DNA from: Reticulitermes lucifugus
Taxonomy: Eukaryota; Arthropoda; Insecta; Blattodea; Rhinotermitidae
Length of the DNA stretch: 64,000 nt
Reading direction: 5' to 3'
Assembly: GCA_026260175.1 (NCBI GenBank)
Contig: JAKCWW010000061.1
Location: 35,219-99,218 of the forward strand
Positions 23,379 to 34,669 of the stretch are shown piece after piece. The notes beneath the pieces were generated by a model, which saw nothing but the letters and a program-made list of their open reading frames with translations, searched no databases and was not told where the DNA came from. The position numbers and the translations under genes are program-made. Numbering within the stretch: the first letter of the stretch is position 1; every line of letters starts with the position of its first letter.

Positions 23379-23399
23379 CTTATTCCTGTGCAGGTACAA

Positions 23400-25610
23400 G
23401 ACTGTTCATCGAATTTTTTGCTTTGTCTTTTTTTCATTTATACAGAAAGCCAAGGAGGTCAGACAGTCTATTGAATATTGCGATTATTGTAAGTTGACTG
23501 ATTTTGCCTCCATCTCTTCACACCATAGTCATTAAAAACAAGTAACTTCTCTCTTCTCCATTTATATTCTGTACGTCATCAGGGCGTACTGGATATCAAC
23601 CTTTGCTTATTATAATGACAGGAGGCTGAGTGAAGCAGTAACAGTAACCTGCAATTACCGATTTCCTACCTGTGATTCAATAATTACTAATATTAATAAC
23701 CAGCGTAGGAAATAACAGCTTGTTGTGCTTGTCTAAGGCCACGCGCGGTTTATTTAGAGCCGCAGTTCATGGCGGTGTCCTTATCATGAAGAACTCAAGC
23801 TTCAAACTAATTTCAATAATTCCTTTTTATTACGCTCGAACAGAAGGTGTTTGTGTTTTGTTGTTCTGTTCCAGCTTCACGTACTTCCCGTTCACAGCAT
23901 ACAGCATCGTGAAGATTGTCGACGGTGTTAAAGAAGTGTAAGGTCGGGTCCTGCTCGGACACAAGGATTCCTTGTGTCAGACATGAATGGGATGGGACCA
24001 TGCAGTAGAAAGTTTGGTAATAAATTAACCTAAGACCATTATGTTTTCGTTACAGACCTAACTTTTTGGCATTAGAACGTGTAGAGTCAACAACGCTGAA
24101 AGGTAAGTCTTGCTTCAGGATCATCACTTAATTTAATTCGTGAATATTCATGTCAGCGGTACCGAACCTTCTCCATCATGGTTTTACGTCTTTCCATTTT
24201 CCATGAAATTTCTTACAAAAACTATTTGTTTCCTGTTTACAGTAGAGCTCACTGCTGTGTCGTTTAATTCCCTAAACTGTTTAAAGTACAGCGCCGTGCA
24301 GTTCTGTGCACCGCTCGAAAGCCTGAGCAAGCTGTGTGGCCTAGAGTCTTGGTATCTACAAGGAGAAACTTACTCGATACTTATGTGAGATTTAGTGTTA
24401 TAGTGGCATAGACTATGTAGATTGGTGTTTCTGGAGTGTGACCTCATGTAATTTGGCAGATAAGAACAAGTGTTCTGGAGAAACGTATTGCCACTATATT
24501 CAGGATATCCTGTAATATTCTGAAGATTCTATGCGGGGTTGGTCAGAAAATAGTTTTACATTTTTACCTCATGTATTTCGTTTCTCTATTTTCAACTTGC
24601 ACTTCAGATCTAATTGTACTGCTATCCCCGACTTTTTCACGAAATCCTTGCCACAATCCACGTACCTCTCGTGCCATGGAATGAGCTTTTGTCTTCCCTA
24701 TTGATAGAAGTCCGTGTCCTGTGTTATCTGCCATCTTGTCACAACTGTTTCCACGTCGGGATTATCTTTAACTTTGTGACCGCCAAGTGTTTGCCCCAGC
24801 GCTGGAAAAAATGTGCTTCATTTGGTTACGACATTATACGTCATATAAACTTATTTTATGATCGACCGTCATATTTTTGTATTATTTACTGGAAAAATTT
24901 TGTGTTTCTGCTTTGAAAACGCTGAAAATCGGGATGCGCGAAAGTTAAGATTTGGTGTGTTTTGTGTGGCTGTAAAAGTGTTCTCTTACTTGAAAGTTTA
25001 TATATTACAAGTGTTTGAAAGTGCTCAGTAAAGTCGTGAAACCTTAAAAGGGTAAAGTGAGCGGTTCAGAATGTTACAAAAAGAGGCACATACTTCGTGA
25101 CTTACACAGGTCTCCTAATCTCTTACTAATTTTGTGAAATCTGGGAGGCTATTATGTTTGACTGGATTGGGGGAAACACAGCATGCGTGTGTGATGTTTG
25201 GGGACAATTCAGGAAAGCGTCCACTTGTGTAAGAAGTAGATGGGAGGGTCCTTGGGAGACTGGCTGTAGAATATGAGGTGGGTGGAAATGTTGTGTGGGT
25301 ATATGCAGATGTCGAAATTAGTGCTAGCGTTACTGGCAGTCCCAGATTTGCCACCACAGTGTAGTTACCAAGATGAAACTTGTAGATCCCGTTTTCTTCG
25401 TATGCAAAAAAAAAAATGTTAGTCAGGCCTTTATACACAGCGATGTGAAAACACAAAGAACACTTACGAAAGAAAGTTTTATGTACCTCAAACACTAACA
25501 CGCATCCCTCTTTTTGACGTTTGGCATCCCGCTGTGTCATCTGTACTAAAAAGAGCACTTGCACACTGTCGAACGCAGCCTTTGTTAGTAAGCAAATCTT
25601 GTTCACATTA
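23400..25610. other. No recognisable gene
   Basis: Unique-looking DNA. The longest gap-free frame of the window, 25115-25708 on the minus strand (197 codons), starts here. It has a serine/threonine/proline-rich end and no domain I recognise, and its 5' end runs through a hammerhead-like hairpin. I regard it as chance. Confidence 0.4.
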
Positions 25611-25617
25611 ACTCTAG

Positions 25618-25660
25618 CGACATATGTTTCGACGTACTCAGTCGTCGTGAGGGTGTCTAT
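25618..25660 (-). ncRNA. Hammerhead-like hairpin, diverged
   Basis: Minus strand: CUCACGA (CUGANGA with one change), an extra C, stem II GAC/GUC, GAAAC, self-complementary ACAUAUGU, then C. Stem I is weak (first pair only), so probably inactive. Confidence 0.35.
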
Positions 25661-26299
25661 TGAAGTGCAAAATATGAAGTTGTATAAATACAAAATATAA
25701 TGTGTCAATTTAAAAATGGATACATGATTGGTTATTAATAAAGCTTGTGTTCGACAGTGTAAAATTAGCTTAATATTTTTAATACTTCATCTCTCTTGTG
25801 AAATAAGACACATTTGAAGTAATTTACTGGTGTGAGTTTATGTAGCTCCTGAGAATTTAAAAGATTTTTTAAAGCCAGGAGGAACATTTGGGAACGGTAC
25901 TGTTGACGATCATATTTTGACATATCGGTTCAGTAGAAAAGTAATAACAATTTAAGATTAATTAAAATCTGCTAATAACTAGGGGGAGACGTTGCTGTAA
26001 CTTCAAGAGAGAGCTCAAGTGGAACTAGTCACAATTCGTGCTGGAGGCAGCCCATAATGTTCACAAATACTCCGTCCTGTTTGTGTTGTTATTTCACACG
26101 TGGTGCACAGACAAGACACGGCTGACCGATTTTGCATAACTGTAGGTTCATTAATACACTCTTCAGACAAGTCTTTGGAAATCATAAGGAGACGTCAAAA
26201 TATCTGAAAATCGTATGGCAACTTTATGTCAGTTTTTAAATATGCCTTTGCAGTTTCAGTGTTTATGCATTCTGAATATTAACAGTAATTAACCAACTA

Positions 26300-26445
26300 C
26301 AAGGAGAAGAGTCTTCCTTGAGAACTTAGTAGTTGCTTAGCTGGTCAAAAAATTCCCCGCCTTTTGATGAAGACAAAGGTTCATTACCGTTTTAGTAATA
26401 TCTTGGCACTGGTTCCTACTTGATGCAGATTAATCCAGGCCACAC
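26300..26445 (-). mobile_element. LINE 3' fragment
   Basis: Minus strand: GCCTGGATTAATCTG (WINL), ACGGTAATGAACCTTTG (TVMNL), AAAAGGCGGGGAATTTTTTG and CTAAGTTCTCAAGGAAGAC follow the 3' order of the LINE at 16141. Confidence 0.65.
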
Positions 26446-26449
26446 TCTT

Positions 26450-28190
26450 ATGCCCCATGTATTTAACATCCATTTTAATATTATCGTGCATCAACAAGGT
26501 TTTAAAGTGGCAATTCCCCTCATTTTCCAACAAAGTTAGTAGGACTGTGTATTTCCAATATCTGTCGTGTGTGTTACACGCCCCGTCCATCTCTACCTCC
26601 TTAACTTGTAGTGTAATAATGTTAGGCATATAGTACGTACAAATTATGAAGCTCCCCATTATGGGTGTACCTTCAGCGTCCAGTCACATTCTGTCTCAGT
26701 GGCTCAAATTTTCTCTTCAACATACTGTTCTCGAACACACAAAATCTCAGTGTTTACTATGAATACGGACGCGGATTTACCCCCGGTTTACCTAAAAATA
26801 AAATTTAGTGAAATAACATTTATTTTTATAATTATTTATTCCCTTTGATCAAGAAAGGACAGTAAGTTCGTCAGGGCGTGAAACAACACAAGTTTTATGT
26901 TACTTATTGGCTTGGTGGCCTCAGGTAGCGATCGCTTTGTGCATTGAACGATTTCCTGGCAAATAATTTTGGGGGGGGGGCAGAGAAGGGAGCTTATATC
27001 TCTTTATATATGCGTACTATAAAACGCCAGTTAAGGTCGCCTCACAGTCAAACTAGAGACGAATAAACTGAGGAAACAGAGGATACAGAATTATTTTATC
27101 TGCATGATATTCGTAGTTTTGCTTTCATGAATTAGGTCGCGGGCCATGTAGGGAACTCTGGCGGCCCGCTGGTTGCCAGACACTGGGTCTGACCTGCTTG
27201 AATTGAAGAAATCTCGAATTAACATCACACGAGATGGTGAAACATCTCAACAACTTTGTTATATTACGAATCAGACGACGGCCATCTCGTAGGATGCTAT
27301 TCCTTATGTCCCTCCCTCTGCCACTCCCACGTAGGAGCATTAGAAACACCGAATGTCATCACGCTGTGACCCTTTAATGTTTCGGTGCCTCTAATTATGG
27401 CACTCATGGGGCTCCGCCACATTGGTCACTGAGGAGCAACAGGCGTCGAGGTTGTGGTTCTCATGGTCATACACGAGGAGGGTGTGTCGTGATTAATGAG
27501 CTGGCACTTAACCCTTTAAGGCCTAGTGGTTGGTATATGTACTGCCAGGATTAACAGTAAGAACTTTGCATTTTGTCTTCACATTGTGTTCATGTGTCCA
27601 GTTTGATTTGTAAAATAGACGATTGTGTCCCTCTGCCGCATTCACCGATTGGTCTTTCTAATGGAAGCACCCTGTGTTATCTGTGTGTTACGAACTGAAT
27701 CATTATGAATAATGTGGAATTACAGAGAACTTAGCTACATACTTTCGGTAATGCGCATCTTCGTGAATAGGCCTAATTTATACGATCATTTTGTATATTT
27801 TGTGGGCCCGTAAATCCTGTGCGGATTATTTTAAAACCGATGATACAACAAGTTGAAATGCTGTTTAAGATTTATTTTGCTCTTCTGTATTTGTTTTGGT
27901 ATCCTATCTCTTTAGTGAAATAAAAGTGTTTTTATTATTTAACGCCATGGCTACTGCCAGATAATGTTTCCATTGCAGAATAAGCGGAAAATAATTAGCA
28001 AATGCCAAACGTCGCATATTGACTTTGTAGTTTATAACTGAACTGTCTATTCCAGTCTCAGAGAGCAATTATATTTATATATGTACGTGTGTGTGTGTGT
28101 GTGGGTGTATGTATGCATGCATGCGTACATACATACATACGCATACGTACACACATAAACAATAACACACACGCACACACACAAACCCTG
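26450..28190. other. No recognisable gene; simple repeats at right
   Basis: A poly-G run near 26971 and a GTGTGTG...CACACAC pair at 28085-28185. Nothing coding was recognised. Confidence 0.45.
28085..28185. repeat. TG tract facing a CA tract
   Basis: GT repeats near 28088-28104, ATGCATGCATGC and ACATACATACAT tetranucleotides in the middle, then CACACACGCACACACAC near 28166-28183. The outer parts are inverse complements. Confidence 0.8.
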
Positions 28191-28418
28191 TTAGGTAAAG
28201 TTATCCGTGTGCACGCCATAAAGGCACTACATGGAGATGACTGATAGCTTCACGCCTGAGCCGCTTCACACCCTCAGAAAAGACTATGGTACCCACCAAA
28301 TAGGAGGGTGGGTGGTCCCAGAGATGGTCTGGCCAATTTGGGCGAACATAAAAGTCTCTTGTTGCTGCTTGGTGTCGATCACGATTCCTCGATTTTCCGG
28401 CATGTAGCGTAATAACTA

Positions 28419-29094
28419 CAGGTAGCCCTCGATTTACGCCGGGGATGCGTTCCTGGACGAACCGGCGTAATCGGAATTGCTTAAATTGAAACGATTTTAT
28501 AATGTAAATCAGTGGGAAGTAAATGACATGCGTTCCCGGCACCCAAATATTGACGAGTAATATAATGGCATTGCATTTAAAGCTCTGAAGTAACGTAAAT
28601 ATAGTAAAGGGAATTTACAAAATATATTTTGTACACTTACAACCGGCAATGGCGTAATGAAGCAGCGTTAGTTCTCTGACGAAGTTCCTGGTTGAGGATC
28701 GTCACGTTTTTTGAAGAAAGCATGCAGTGTGGACTGTCGTGATTTCTTCTTTCTTTCTATCAAAATTTCATAAGGCCTCATGGATGCCATAACTCTCCTC
28801 TTCGCTGTAGCACTCCGCTCCCAGTCGTGGTCAATCTCACAGAGCTCATCAGTGAGTTTATGTATGTCTGAGAGGATGCGCTGGAGATCGCTTGTCTTCA
28901 TTTCACGTACAGGAAGTTCTTCTTCCTCTTACTCTTACATCAGCGATGTAAGAATTACGATTTAATATAAGGAGCAGTACCAGAAGAATTGTAAAACGTT
29001 ATAAATAATAGTAAAATATATTTTTTTTTCACTTTTTGACCTCCTGGTTTCAAAATCGACGCAAATTGGACCGACGCAATTCGATGGCTACATG
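28419..29094 (-). mobile_element. pogo/Tigger-like DNA transposon, 676-bp deletion derivative
   Basis: Left end CAGGTAGCCCTCGATTTACG and the complement of the right end CATGTAGCCATCGAATTGCG match at 19 of the first 24 positions. Both ends are flanked by TA (28417-28418, 29095-29096), the target used by the Tc1/mariner-pogo group. A short frame for the end of a Tigger-like transposase lies inside on the minus strand. Full elements are usually two kilobases or more, so most of the interior is gone; it would be non-autonomous. Inserted in a SINE C head. Confidence 0.8.
28668..28901 (-). pseudogene. C-terminal remnant of a Tigger-like transposase
   Basis: Seventy-seven codons from an ATG at 28901, ending close to the element's left terminus. 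It contains LTDELCEIDHDWERS, ILIERKKKSRQSTLHAFFKK and an acidic/serine end GTSSEN. An alpha-helical, lysine-rich end closing with a QSTLxxFF-type motif is usual for Tigger/CENP-B-like transposases after the DDE domain. The helix-turn-helix and DDE regions are absent. Upstream, EEEELPVRE continues in frame for about ten codons to a stop, so the ATG need not be a true start. Confidence 0.6.
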
Positions 29095-29365
29095 TATACC
29101 GAATAATCTGTCCCGGTTTCGCGTCCTATTTGGAAAGTTTCAGAGTTGTCTTGAAATAACTCTATAAAAGAACTGAGGTTCGTGATGCAATTAGAGGAAT
29201 AAAGTTTGGCAAAGCTTGTACCATCATTTGGAGAGCCATCTATTTTACAAAACGCTGAAAGCCAGGGTGTACGGTATTAGTTCATATTTCTGTCGCTTTT
29301 TGTGTGTGGTTGTGAATTGTGGTCTCATACGTTGAAGGGCAAACACTGATTACGTGTAAAGGTGT

Positions 29366-29525
29366 TTGAAAACAAAGTGCTCAGGAAAATGCATGGAGCT
29401 GAAAAGGACGAAGTAATTTAGAATTAACGTAACGAGGAACTTTGTTATTTGTACAGGCTGAATAATATTACTAGGTTCGTGAAATGAAGGAAGTCATGAT
29501 ATGTTGGACACGTAATGCGAGTTTT
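29366..29525 (+). mobile_element. LINE C-terminal fragment
   Basis: FENKVLRKMHGAEKDEVI is read at the left, then NEELCYLYRLNNITRFVK and a YVGHVMRV remnant. It matches the start of the conserved block of the LINE at 16141 but stops before the RPRRRW region. Confidence 0.65.
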
Positions 29526-29639
29526 CCATTATTAAGTTATTACTCGTATGTCCGTACTTTGTTTTCCGAAGGGACAGGCAGCTTAGATATATTCGAGATT
29601 TAAATTTCTCACAAGGTGTTCCTGAGGACTTGAGCCCTC

Positions 29640-29720
29640 TTGGCTGTTTCGCCATGTCGACTGGTAAATACTTACCGACGTTTCGAAGGAGCGTAGTTCC
29701 TTCCATCATATTTAGGGTCA
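29640..29720 (-). repeat. GAAACGTCGG-class hairpin, solitary
   Basis: Minus strand: TATGATG, stem GAAGGA/TCCTTC, then GAAACGTCGG and a short hairpin GGTAA...TTTACC. Same class as the arms at 37631-37821. Confidence 0.5.
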
Positions 29721-29759
29721 CATTTTGGCAAGTCGACAAGTTGTAATATCCCAAAATAC

Positions 29760-31115
29760 TTGAATCCTCGTACCTGATTATTATTTACGAAGTATTTTTT
29801 GTGAGTCTAATTACAAATATGCCGACTTTGTGAATTTTTGAGATGATAATCCGACAAATTTGACATAGAAAACATCTGAAGTTACGTCATGCTCTTCGCA
29901 AAGCGAAATAAAAGAAAATAACAATACTGAATTAATATAACTTAGTCCTCTAGTGTTTGCTGTAAGGAAGAATGTTTTATGTGTCATTTCCGAAACTCCT
30001 TGTGTTCATTTCTTTCTTCGTTCGTATGTCTATTTCAGGAAGAAGGAGGAAAAATGACAACTTTTCTTGGTTTCTAGTTGCGATCCTGAGGATAGTATCC
30101 TCCCCCCCCCCCATTTTTATGTTTCGAGTTATATCTCGTAACGAATGTCCTTGAGCTCTGCTCATCTGCCCACATGAGCGTGCAATCCGATAAACATCTC
30201 TTTCGTCCAGGCCCCACCCTCCTTCACCTCGTCCATGAGAAATGGTCCCTTGCAGCAAGAATGACATAACGTTTAGCCATTACTTCATAGTGCGTATACT
30301 GTAATGAACATAAACCTCACAGTGTCATTTGTTATGAAGCCGGGTGGTCTTACTTCTGGTCTGTTACCGTGGATCCTAGTTACATTTTCTTCCTGTTCAT
30401 TCCATACCCCTCCTAAGAGATGCCCCGCATTACCTTGAAACAAACCTCCATTTTGAATGCTTAACCAACCGAACACGCGTGCCATATTTATGGGTGCTTA
30501 TATGATGACCACAATAAAAACATATGACTTCATTTACATCAATTATTGTGGAGACTGAACACAAATCGTGAAGACTAGAATAAACATGAACATCAAAACA
30601 TAGTTAACTGCCGAGCGGGCAGCGAAATGTAAGATGACACAGCGTAAATTTTCCTTTGCTTAATTATTTCTTGAGTTGTCAGACGGAAAATGAATTGCGC
30701 ATAAAATGCGTCTCCATTTTTTACTACAATGTGTGTGTAAGATTTTTCTCTTCGATTGATATTTAGGAAGTAAATCTCGAGTTGCGCGCAGACACGCTTG
30801 TACGTCTTGATGTCAAGTTTCAGTTTATGTTACCCGATTTTAATTAAAATTTGAGTGTATCGACAGATTTTAGTTACATATGACAAAACAGCCAGGAAAA
30901 TTTGTTCACTTATTCTACAGTTCTTAGATGCGGAAGACAGACACAAGAAGTTAACACGCGCATATAAAAACATATTGTAAACAGCTACTGAACTAGTGGT
31001 TGAGGTATAAGACAATTCTGACAATGCAGTGGTACAGAGAGTGTGAAGGTCGGCACTGAGTTCTTATTAGAGCATTTAATTACAACAACACATTATTATT
31101 CTGTGAAAGTAAAGA
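29760..31115. other. No recognisable feature
   Basis: A poly-C run at about 30102-30112. Otherwise nothing recognised on either strand. Confidence 0.45.
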
Positions 31116-31204
31116 CAAAATTGTCCCTGTGCACGCCGTGGGAATGGAACTGTAGATCCACGCATTCTTAACCTTGGCACTAGATGGAGACGAGTGATTA
31201 GCTA

Positions 31205-32050
31205 CACTCCCCGGCCACTCTATCCTTGTCTGCTACATTACCCGGCCATTCTACCCTTGTCTGCTACATTACCCGGCCACTCTACCCTTGTCTGCTANNN
31301 NNNNNNNNNNNNNNNNNNNNNNNNNNNNNNNNNNNNNNNNNNNNNNNNNNNNNNNNNNNNNNNNNNNNNNNNNNNNNNNNNNNNNNNNNNNNNNNNNNNN
31401 NNNNNNNNNNNNNNNNNNNNNNNNNNNNNNNNNNNNNNNNNNNNNNNNNNNNNNNNNNNNNNNNNNNNNNNNNNNNNNNNNNNNNNNNNNNNNNNNNNNN
31501 NNNNNNNNNNNNNNNNNNNNNNNNNNNNNNNNNNNNNNNNNNNNNNNNNNNNNNNNNNNNNNNNNNNNNNNNNNNNNNNNNNNNNNNNNNNNNNNNNNNN
31601 NNNNNNNNNNNNNNNNNNNNNNNNNNNNNNNNNNNNNNNNNNNNNNNNNNNNNNNNNNNNNNNNNNNNNNNNNNNNNNNNNNNNNNNNNNNNNNNNNNNN
31701 NNNNNNNNNNNNNNNNNNNNNNNNNNNNNNNNNNNNNNNNNNNNNNNNNNNNNNNNNNNNNNNNNNNNNNNNNNNNNNNNNNNNNNNNNNNNNNNNNNNN
31801 NNNNNNNNNNNNNNNNNNNNNNNNNNNNNNNNNNNNNNNNNNNNNNNNNNNNNNNNNNNNNNNNNNNNNNNNNNNNNNNNNNNNNNNNNCGGCCACTCTA
31901 TCCTTGTCTGCTACATTACCCGGCCACTCTATCCTTGTCTGCTACATTACCCGGCCACTCAACCCTTGTCAGTTTCACTCTCCGGGCACTCTACCCTTTT
32001 CAGATTCACTGTACGGTCACTCTAACTTTGTCATCTTCACTCGCCGGCGT
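31205..32050. repeat. 31-bp minisatellite born inside a SINE
   Basis: The CCGGCC-type anchor occurs at 31211, 31242, 31273, then after the gap at 31889, 31920, 31951, 31982, 32013 and 32044, always 31 bp apart. Units near the gap are almost identical; those at the right edge are diverged toward the SINE sequence. Confidence 0.9.
31298..31889. other. Assembly gap, 592 N
   Basis: Run of N within the 31-bp array. True array length is unknown. Confidence 1.
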
Positions 32051-32254
32051 CCCGGTACCCACAGACTACCAGCCTGGGAGGGCCTAAGAGCCAGTCTGCA
32101 CAATTTGGAGAAGAGAAAATTCTCTTGTCTCTTTCGGGAGTCGCCCACGATTTCTGTTTTATAGTCCATAGCCTAGTAATTATCCTGACTAAGCTTTTTC
32201 GGCTCCTACAGCTCATTCATTCTGAAACATTGAAGGCGAGTGTGTGCGGCGATC

Positions 32255-32480
32255 GGCTTTGTAAAGAAGGGCGTTGACATCCAGTGCTTCAGAAACTCTC
32301 TGTTGTTCCATCATCAGGGGTGGATGTGTTGAGTGATAAGGTCGCACGTTGTATTTATATTAACATTATGCTCACGCACAAGACACTGAACTCGGAGAGG
32401 ATATTCTGGGTAAAACGACATAAACCCCTGATGACGGAAACTTATCCGAAACGTTGGATATGAAGCGCGTCTCCATATGG
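32255..32480. mobile_element. Inverted hairpin pair, GAAACGTTGG class
   Basis: Left arm (about 32260-32322) and right arm (about 32427-32475) are inverted. The right arm reads CCCCTGATGACGG, TTATCCGAAACGTTGG; the left arm on the minus strand reads CCCCTGATGATGG and CACTGGATGTC. The left GAAAC box is lost. The right arm has CUGAUGA, an extra C, a GGA/UCC stem, GAAAC and a GG that can pair with the upstream CC. Confidence 0.5.
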
Positions 32481-32975
32481 CTGCACCGCAAAATACTTAA
32501 TACGTGAAATTTAGAAATGTTACACGACTTGTTGGAACTGTGTGAGTTTGGGACGAGCTTGTTAATGTATCTCTTGGCTTAACTGTGAATTTGTAAATAA
32601 AACACTGTCAACACGTGGCGTTAGAGGAGCAAAAACCTCTGGCTGTTTGTCACGTGAAGGTGGGCATTGCAGATGACAGCCGCTTTCAAACCAAAAAGCT
32701 CTAATGGAGTTGTGTGAAATTACTGAAACTACCGAGGCGAAGAAACACTAAAGCCGTCAGCCATAATGGAAATGGAAAACGCGTTCTCCCTCATTTCCTA
32801 ATTGTGTGCAAGCACGTGCATTTAGTAATTACTATAGTGTATGCGATGCCTTGCTTCTCTTGTGTTTTACGTTAGTGTGAGAAATGCGTACGAAATTTTA
32901 GTCGGAAAACCAAAATGCCACAGAAGAGGCCGACAGGTGGATGGATGCTATTCAAATACTCGTAGATAAAGTCAA

Positions 32976-33263
32976 GGGTAAAGTTGTCCTTTTGCACACT
33001 ATGAGGACATAAGGGGAAGTGGGTATGTAGCTCCACTCATTCTTAACCTCAGCATTAGATGGAGTTGATAGTCAACTTCATGCCCCAGACGCTTTGCCGG
33101 GGGAAAGTACCACCGGTACCCATTGAATATGTGACTGGGTGGGTCCCAGAGCCGGTCTAGGCACTTTGGACAAGAGACAAATTTATTGCCACTGCAGGAA
33201 ATCGAAACATGATTCCGCAAGCGTCCAGCCCGTGACCTAGTCGCTATCGACTGTGATCCCTGC
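32976..33263 (-). mobile_element. SINE family C, near full length
   Basis: Minus-strand head AGTCGATAGCGACTAGGTC (A-box-like) and GTTTCGATTTCC (B-box), with body blocks CACTCATTCTTAACCTCAGC, TGCCCCAGACGCTTTGCC and GTACCCATTGAATATG on the plus strand. A good-quality copy. Confidence 0.85.
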
Positions 33264-33269
33264 TTTCGG

Positions 33270-34000
33270 TACTGAAATCGATCTTGAAAAATAATGTTAG
33301 TTTGTGCACTGGATTCAACAGGCTCGGCAAAAAGCTGTGGAACTTTCATCTGTTACATTTGAACCTTTGAAGAATTTCGAATTCTACGTCCCTCTGCCCA
33401 GTGACAGCAGTCTGTTGTCTGGCGTGTGGAGGTGGAGGGAGGGGTTGGGGAGGTGTTGCCATAACTAGGTATTATTAAGAATTGTCTAAACATAACAGTC
33501 ATAGTCGTTTTTGGCCTATCTTTTTGTCTTAGTGTTTGTCAAGGCCTGTCGAAGGACCTTGCATACTGACTTCTGACAAGCAACCGGCCTTTCAAGCACA
33601 CTAACCATTTAGGAAGACCAATAGGTTTATATTAAATTTATACTAAACTTCAGTTTATCTCACGAAGAACACACTTCATCTGTATTAGAAAGACTAAAGG
33701 GTTAATGCTGTTTAGGGATATAATCCATATTTATTATGAGAATCGTAGGAACAGGTATAGAGCGACTATGATGGTAGTGTTTTTTTTGGGTGCTACAACC
33801 TACTTTTCACTACAGCTACTTATCCAGGTATTGTATACATCACAGTCACTTGAGTGTATCATTTTTGAATTCAAAGGAAGTTGGTGTAAGGAACAACTTG
33901 ATACCTGTAAGACGAGTCTTGATGTACTAAACCAAAAAGGAAATAAAGCTTAATTAATTTAAAAAAAGAGGAACAGGTGAATACACCGTGTGACAGAATA
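33270..34000. other. No recognisable feature
   Basis: A GGAGGTGGAGGGAGGGG purine run near 33428; otherwise nothing. Confidence 0.45.
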
Positions 34001-34067
34001 GAGAGTTTTTAGTATTCACTCACTTAACCAACGATTGCACTATTATAATTAATTGATCTCTCACTAG

Positions 34068-34112
34068 TACCCTACATATATTTCGACCCCATTGTGGCCA
34101 TCATCAGGGGTA
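34068..34112 (-). ncRNA. Hammerhead-ribozyme-like motif 4
   Basis: Minus strand: stem I UACCC with GGGUA, five perfect pairs. CUGAUGA, an extra U, stem II GGCC/GGUC (one G-U), GAAA, an AU-rich self-complementary stem III, then A. All type I elements are present. Confidence 0.55.
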
Positions 34113-34307
34113 ACATATATACGAGTATACACTTCACTTCACTTTACTTTACTTTTAGAAAATGCGACGATCTCAGACAACAAATTTAGCACCCTACAAA
34201 GTGCAGTGTATACATACTTTCAGTGTTAAATAATAACATCGACAAAACAATAATGAATTAACAATGCCAAATTGGACAACGTAAAGTGAAGTGCATATAT
34301 AATATGT

Positions 34308-34352
34308 TATCCCTGATGATGGCCACAATGGGGCCGAAACATATGTAGGTTA
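34308..34352 (+). ncRNA. Hammerhead-ribozyme-like motif 5
   Basis: Inverted partner of motif 4. CUGAUGA at 34313-34319, an extra U, stem II GGCC/GGCC perfect, GAAAC at 34336-34340, ACAUAUGU stem III, A at 34347. Stem I has four of five pairs (UAUCC with GGUUA). Confidence 0.55.
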
Positions 34353-34669
34353 CTAGTGAGAGATCAATTAATTATAATAGTGCAATCGTTGATTAAGTGA
34401 GTGAATACTAATACTAAGATGCACGGCGAACAAAAAGTAAAAGAGTTTTTAATGTTACAGCAGGTGGCGCATATGGTTACCACCGGGATTTAAACGGACG
34501 ACGTAATGCGCTGTTTCCAGATACATTAGTTCTAGGTTTATGGACCCAGAACATGCTTGGTCGTCATCGGTGAATTGCAGAAGAAACACAGTGCTAGTTG
34601 TTAGCCCTTGCTTGTGGTTTGCTGTCATTGCAGCAGCAATGATAAATGGAGTGTATTGTTCAGCAGTCA

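Larger units (their letters stand above)
28196..29115 (-). mobile_element. SINE family C split by a pogo-like insertion
   Basis: Body and most of the head lie at 28196-28418 (plus-strand blocks GTGCACGCCATAAAGGCA, GATAGCTTCACGCCTGAGCC, GAGGGTGGGTGGTCCCAGAG). The 5'-most head resumes after the insertion at 29095 with TACCGAATAATCTG. In the intact relative at 20455 the same junction reads GTCACTATACCGAATAC without interruption, which shows the insertion point within the head. Confidence 0.8.
31122..32165 (-). mobile_element. SINE family C expanded by an internal minisatellite
   Basis: The 3' part (plus-strand GTGCACGCCGTGGGAATGG, ATTCTTAACCTTGGCACTAG) lies at 31122-31205 and the 5' part (CCCGGTACCCACAGAC, GAGCCAGTCTGCACAATTTG, GAGAAGAGAAAATTCTC) at 32048-32165. 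Between them the segment corresponding to AGCTTCACGCCCCGGCCGC has become a 31-bp tandem array with an assembly gap inside. Long gap-spanning frames here are artefacts. Confidence 0.85.
34012..34441. mobile_element. Penelope-like inverted terminal-repeat unit with 10-bp target-site duplication
   Basis: Arms of about 130-150 bp are inverted (left 34012-34165, right about 34277-34409), nearly identical, each with an outward-facing hammerhead-like hairpin. Perfect 10-mers AGAGTTTTTA flank the unit at 34002-34011 and 34442-34451, showing the whole 430 bp inserted as one piece. No reverse transcriptase is present. Penelope-like elements are known to end in repeats that may be inverted and to carry hammerheads; assignment is inferred from that. 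Confidence 0.6.

Noticed and set aside
25115-25708. Longest gap-free frame, 197 codons on the minus strand
   Set aside because: No domain, no start context, and its beginning runs through a hammerhead-like hairpin. A frame of this length can arise by chance in 64 kb.
31194-32164. Very long reading frames of 245-312 codons on the plus strand and 204 on the minus strand
   Set aside because: Most of each is a run of N, and the rest reads through a 31-bp tandem repeat in several frames.
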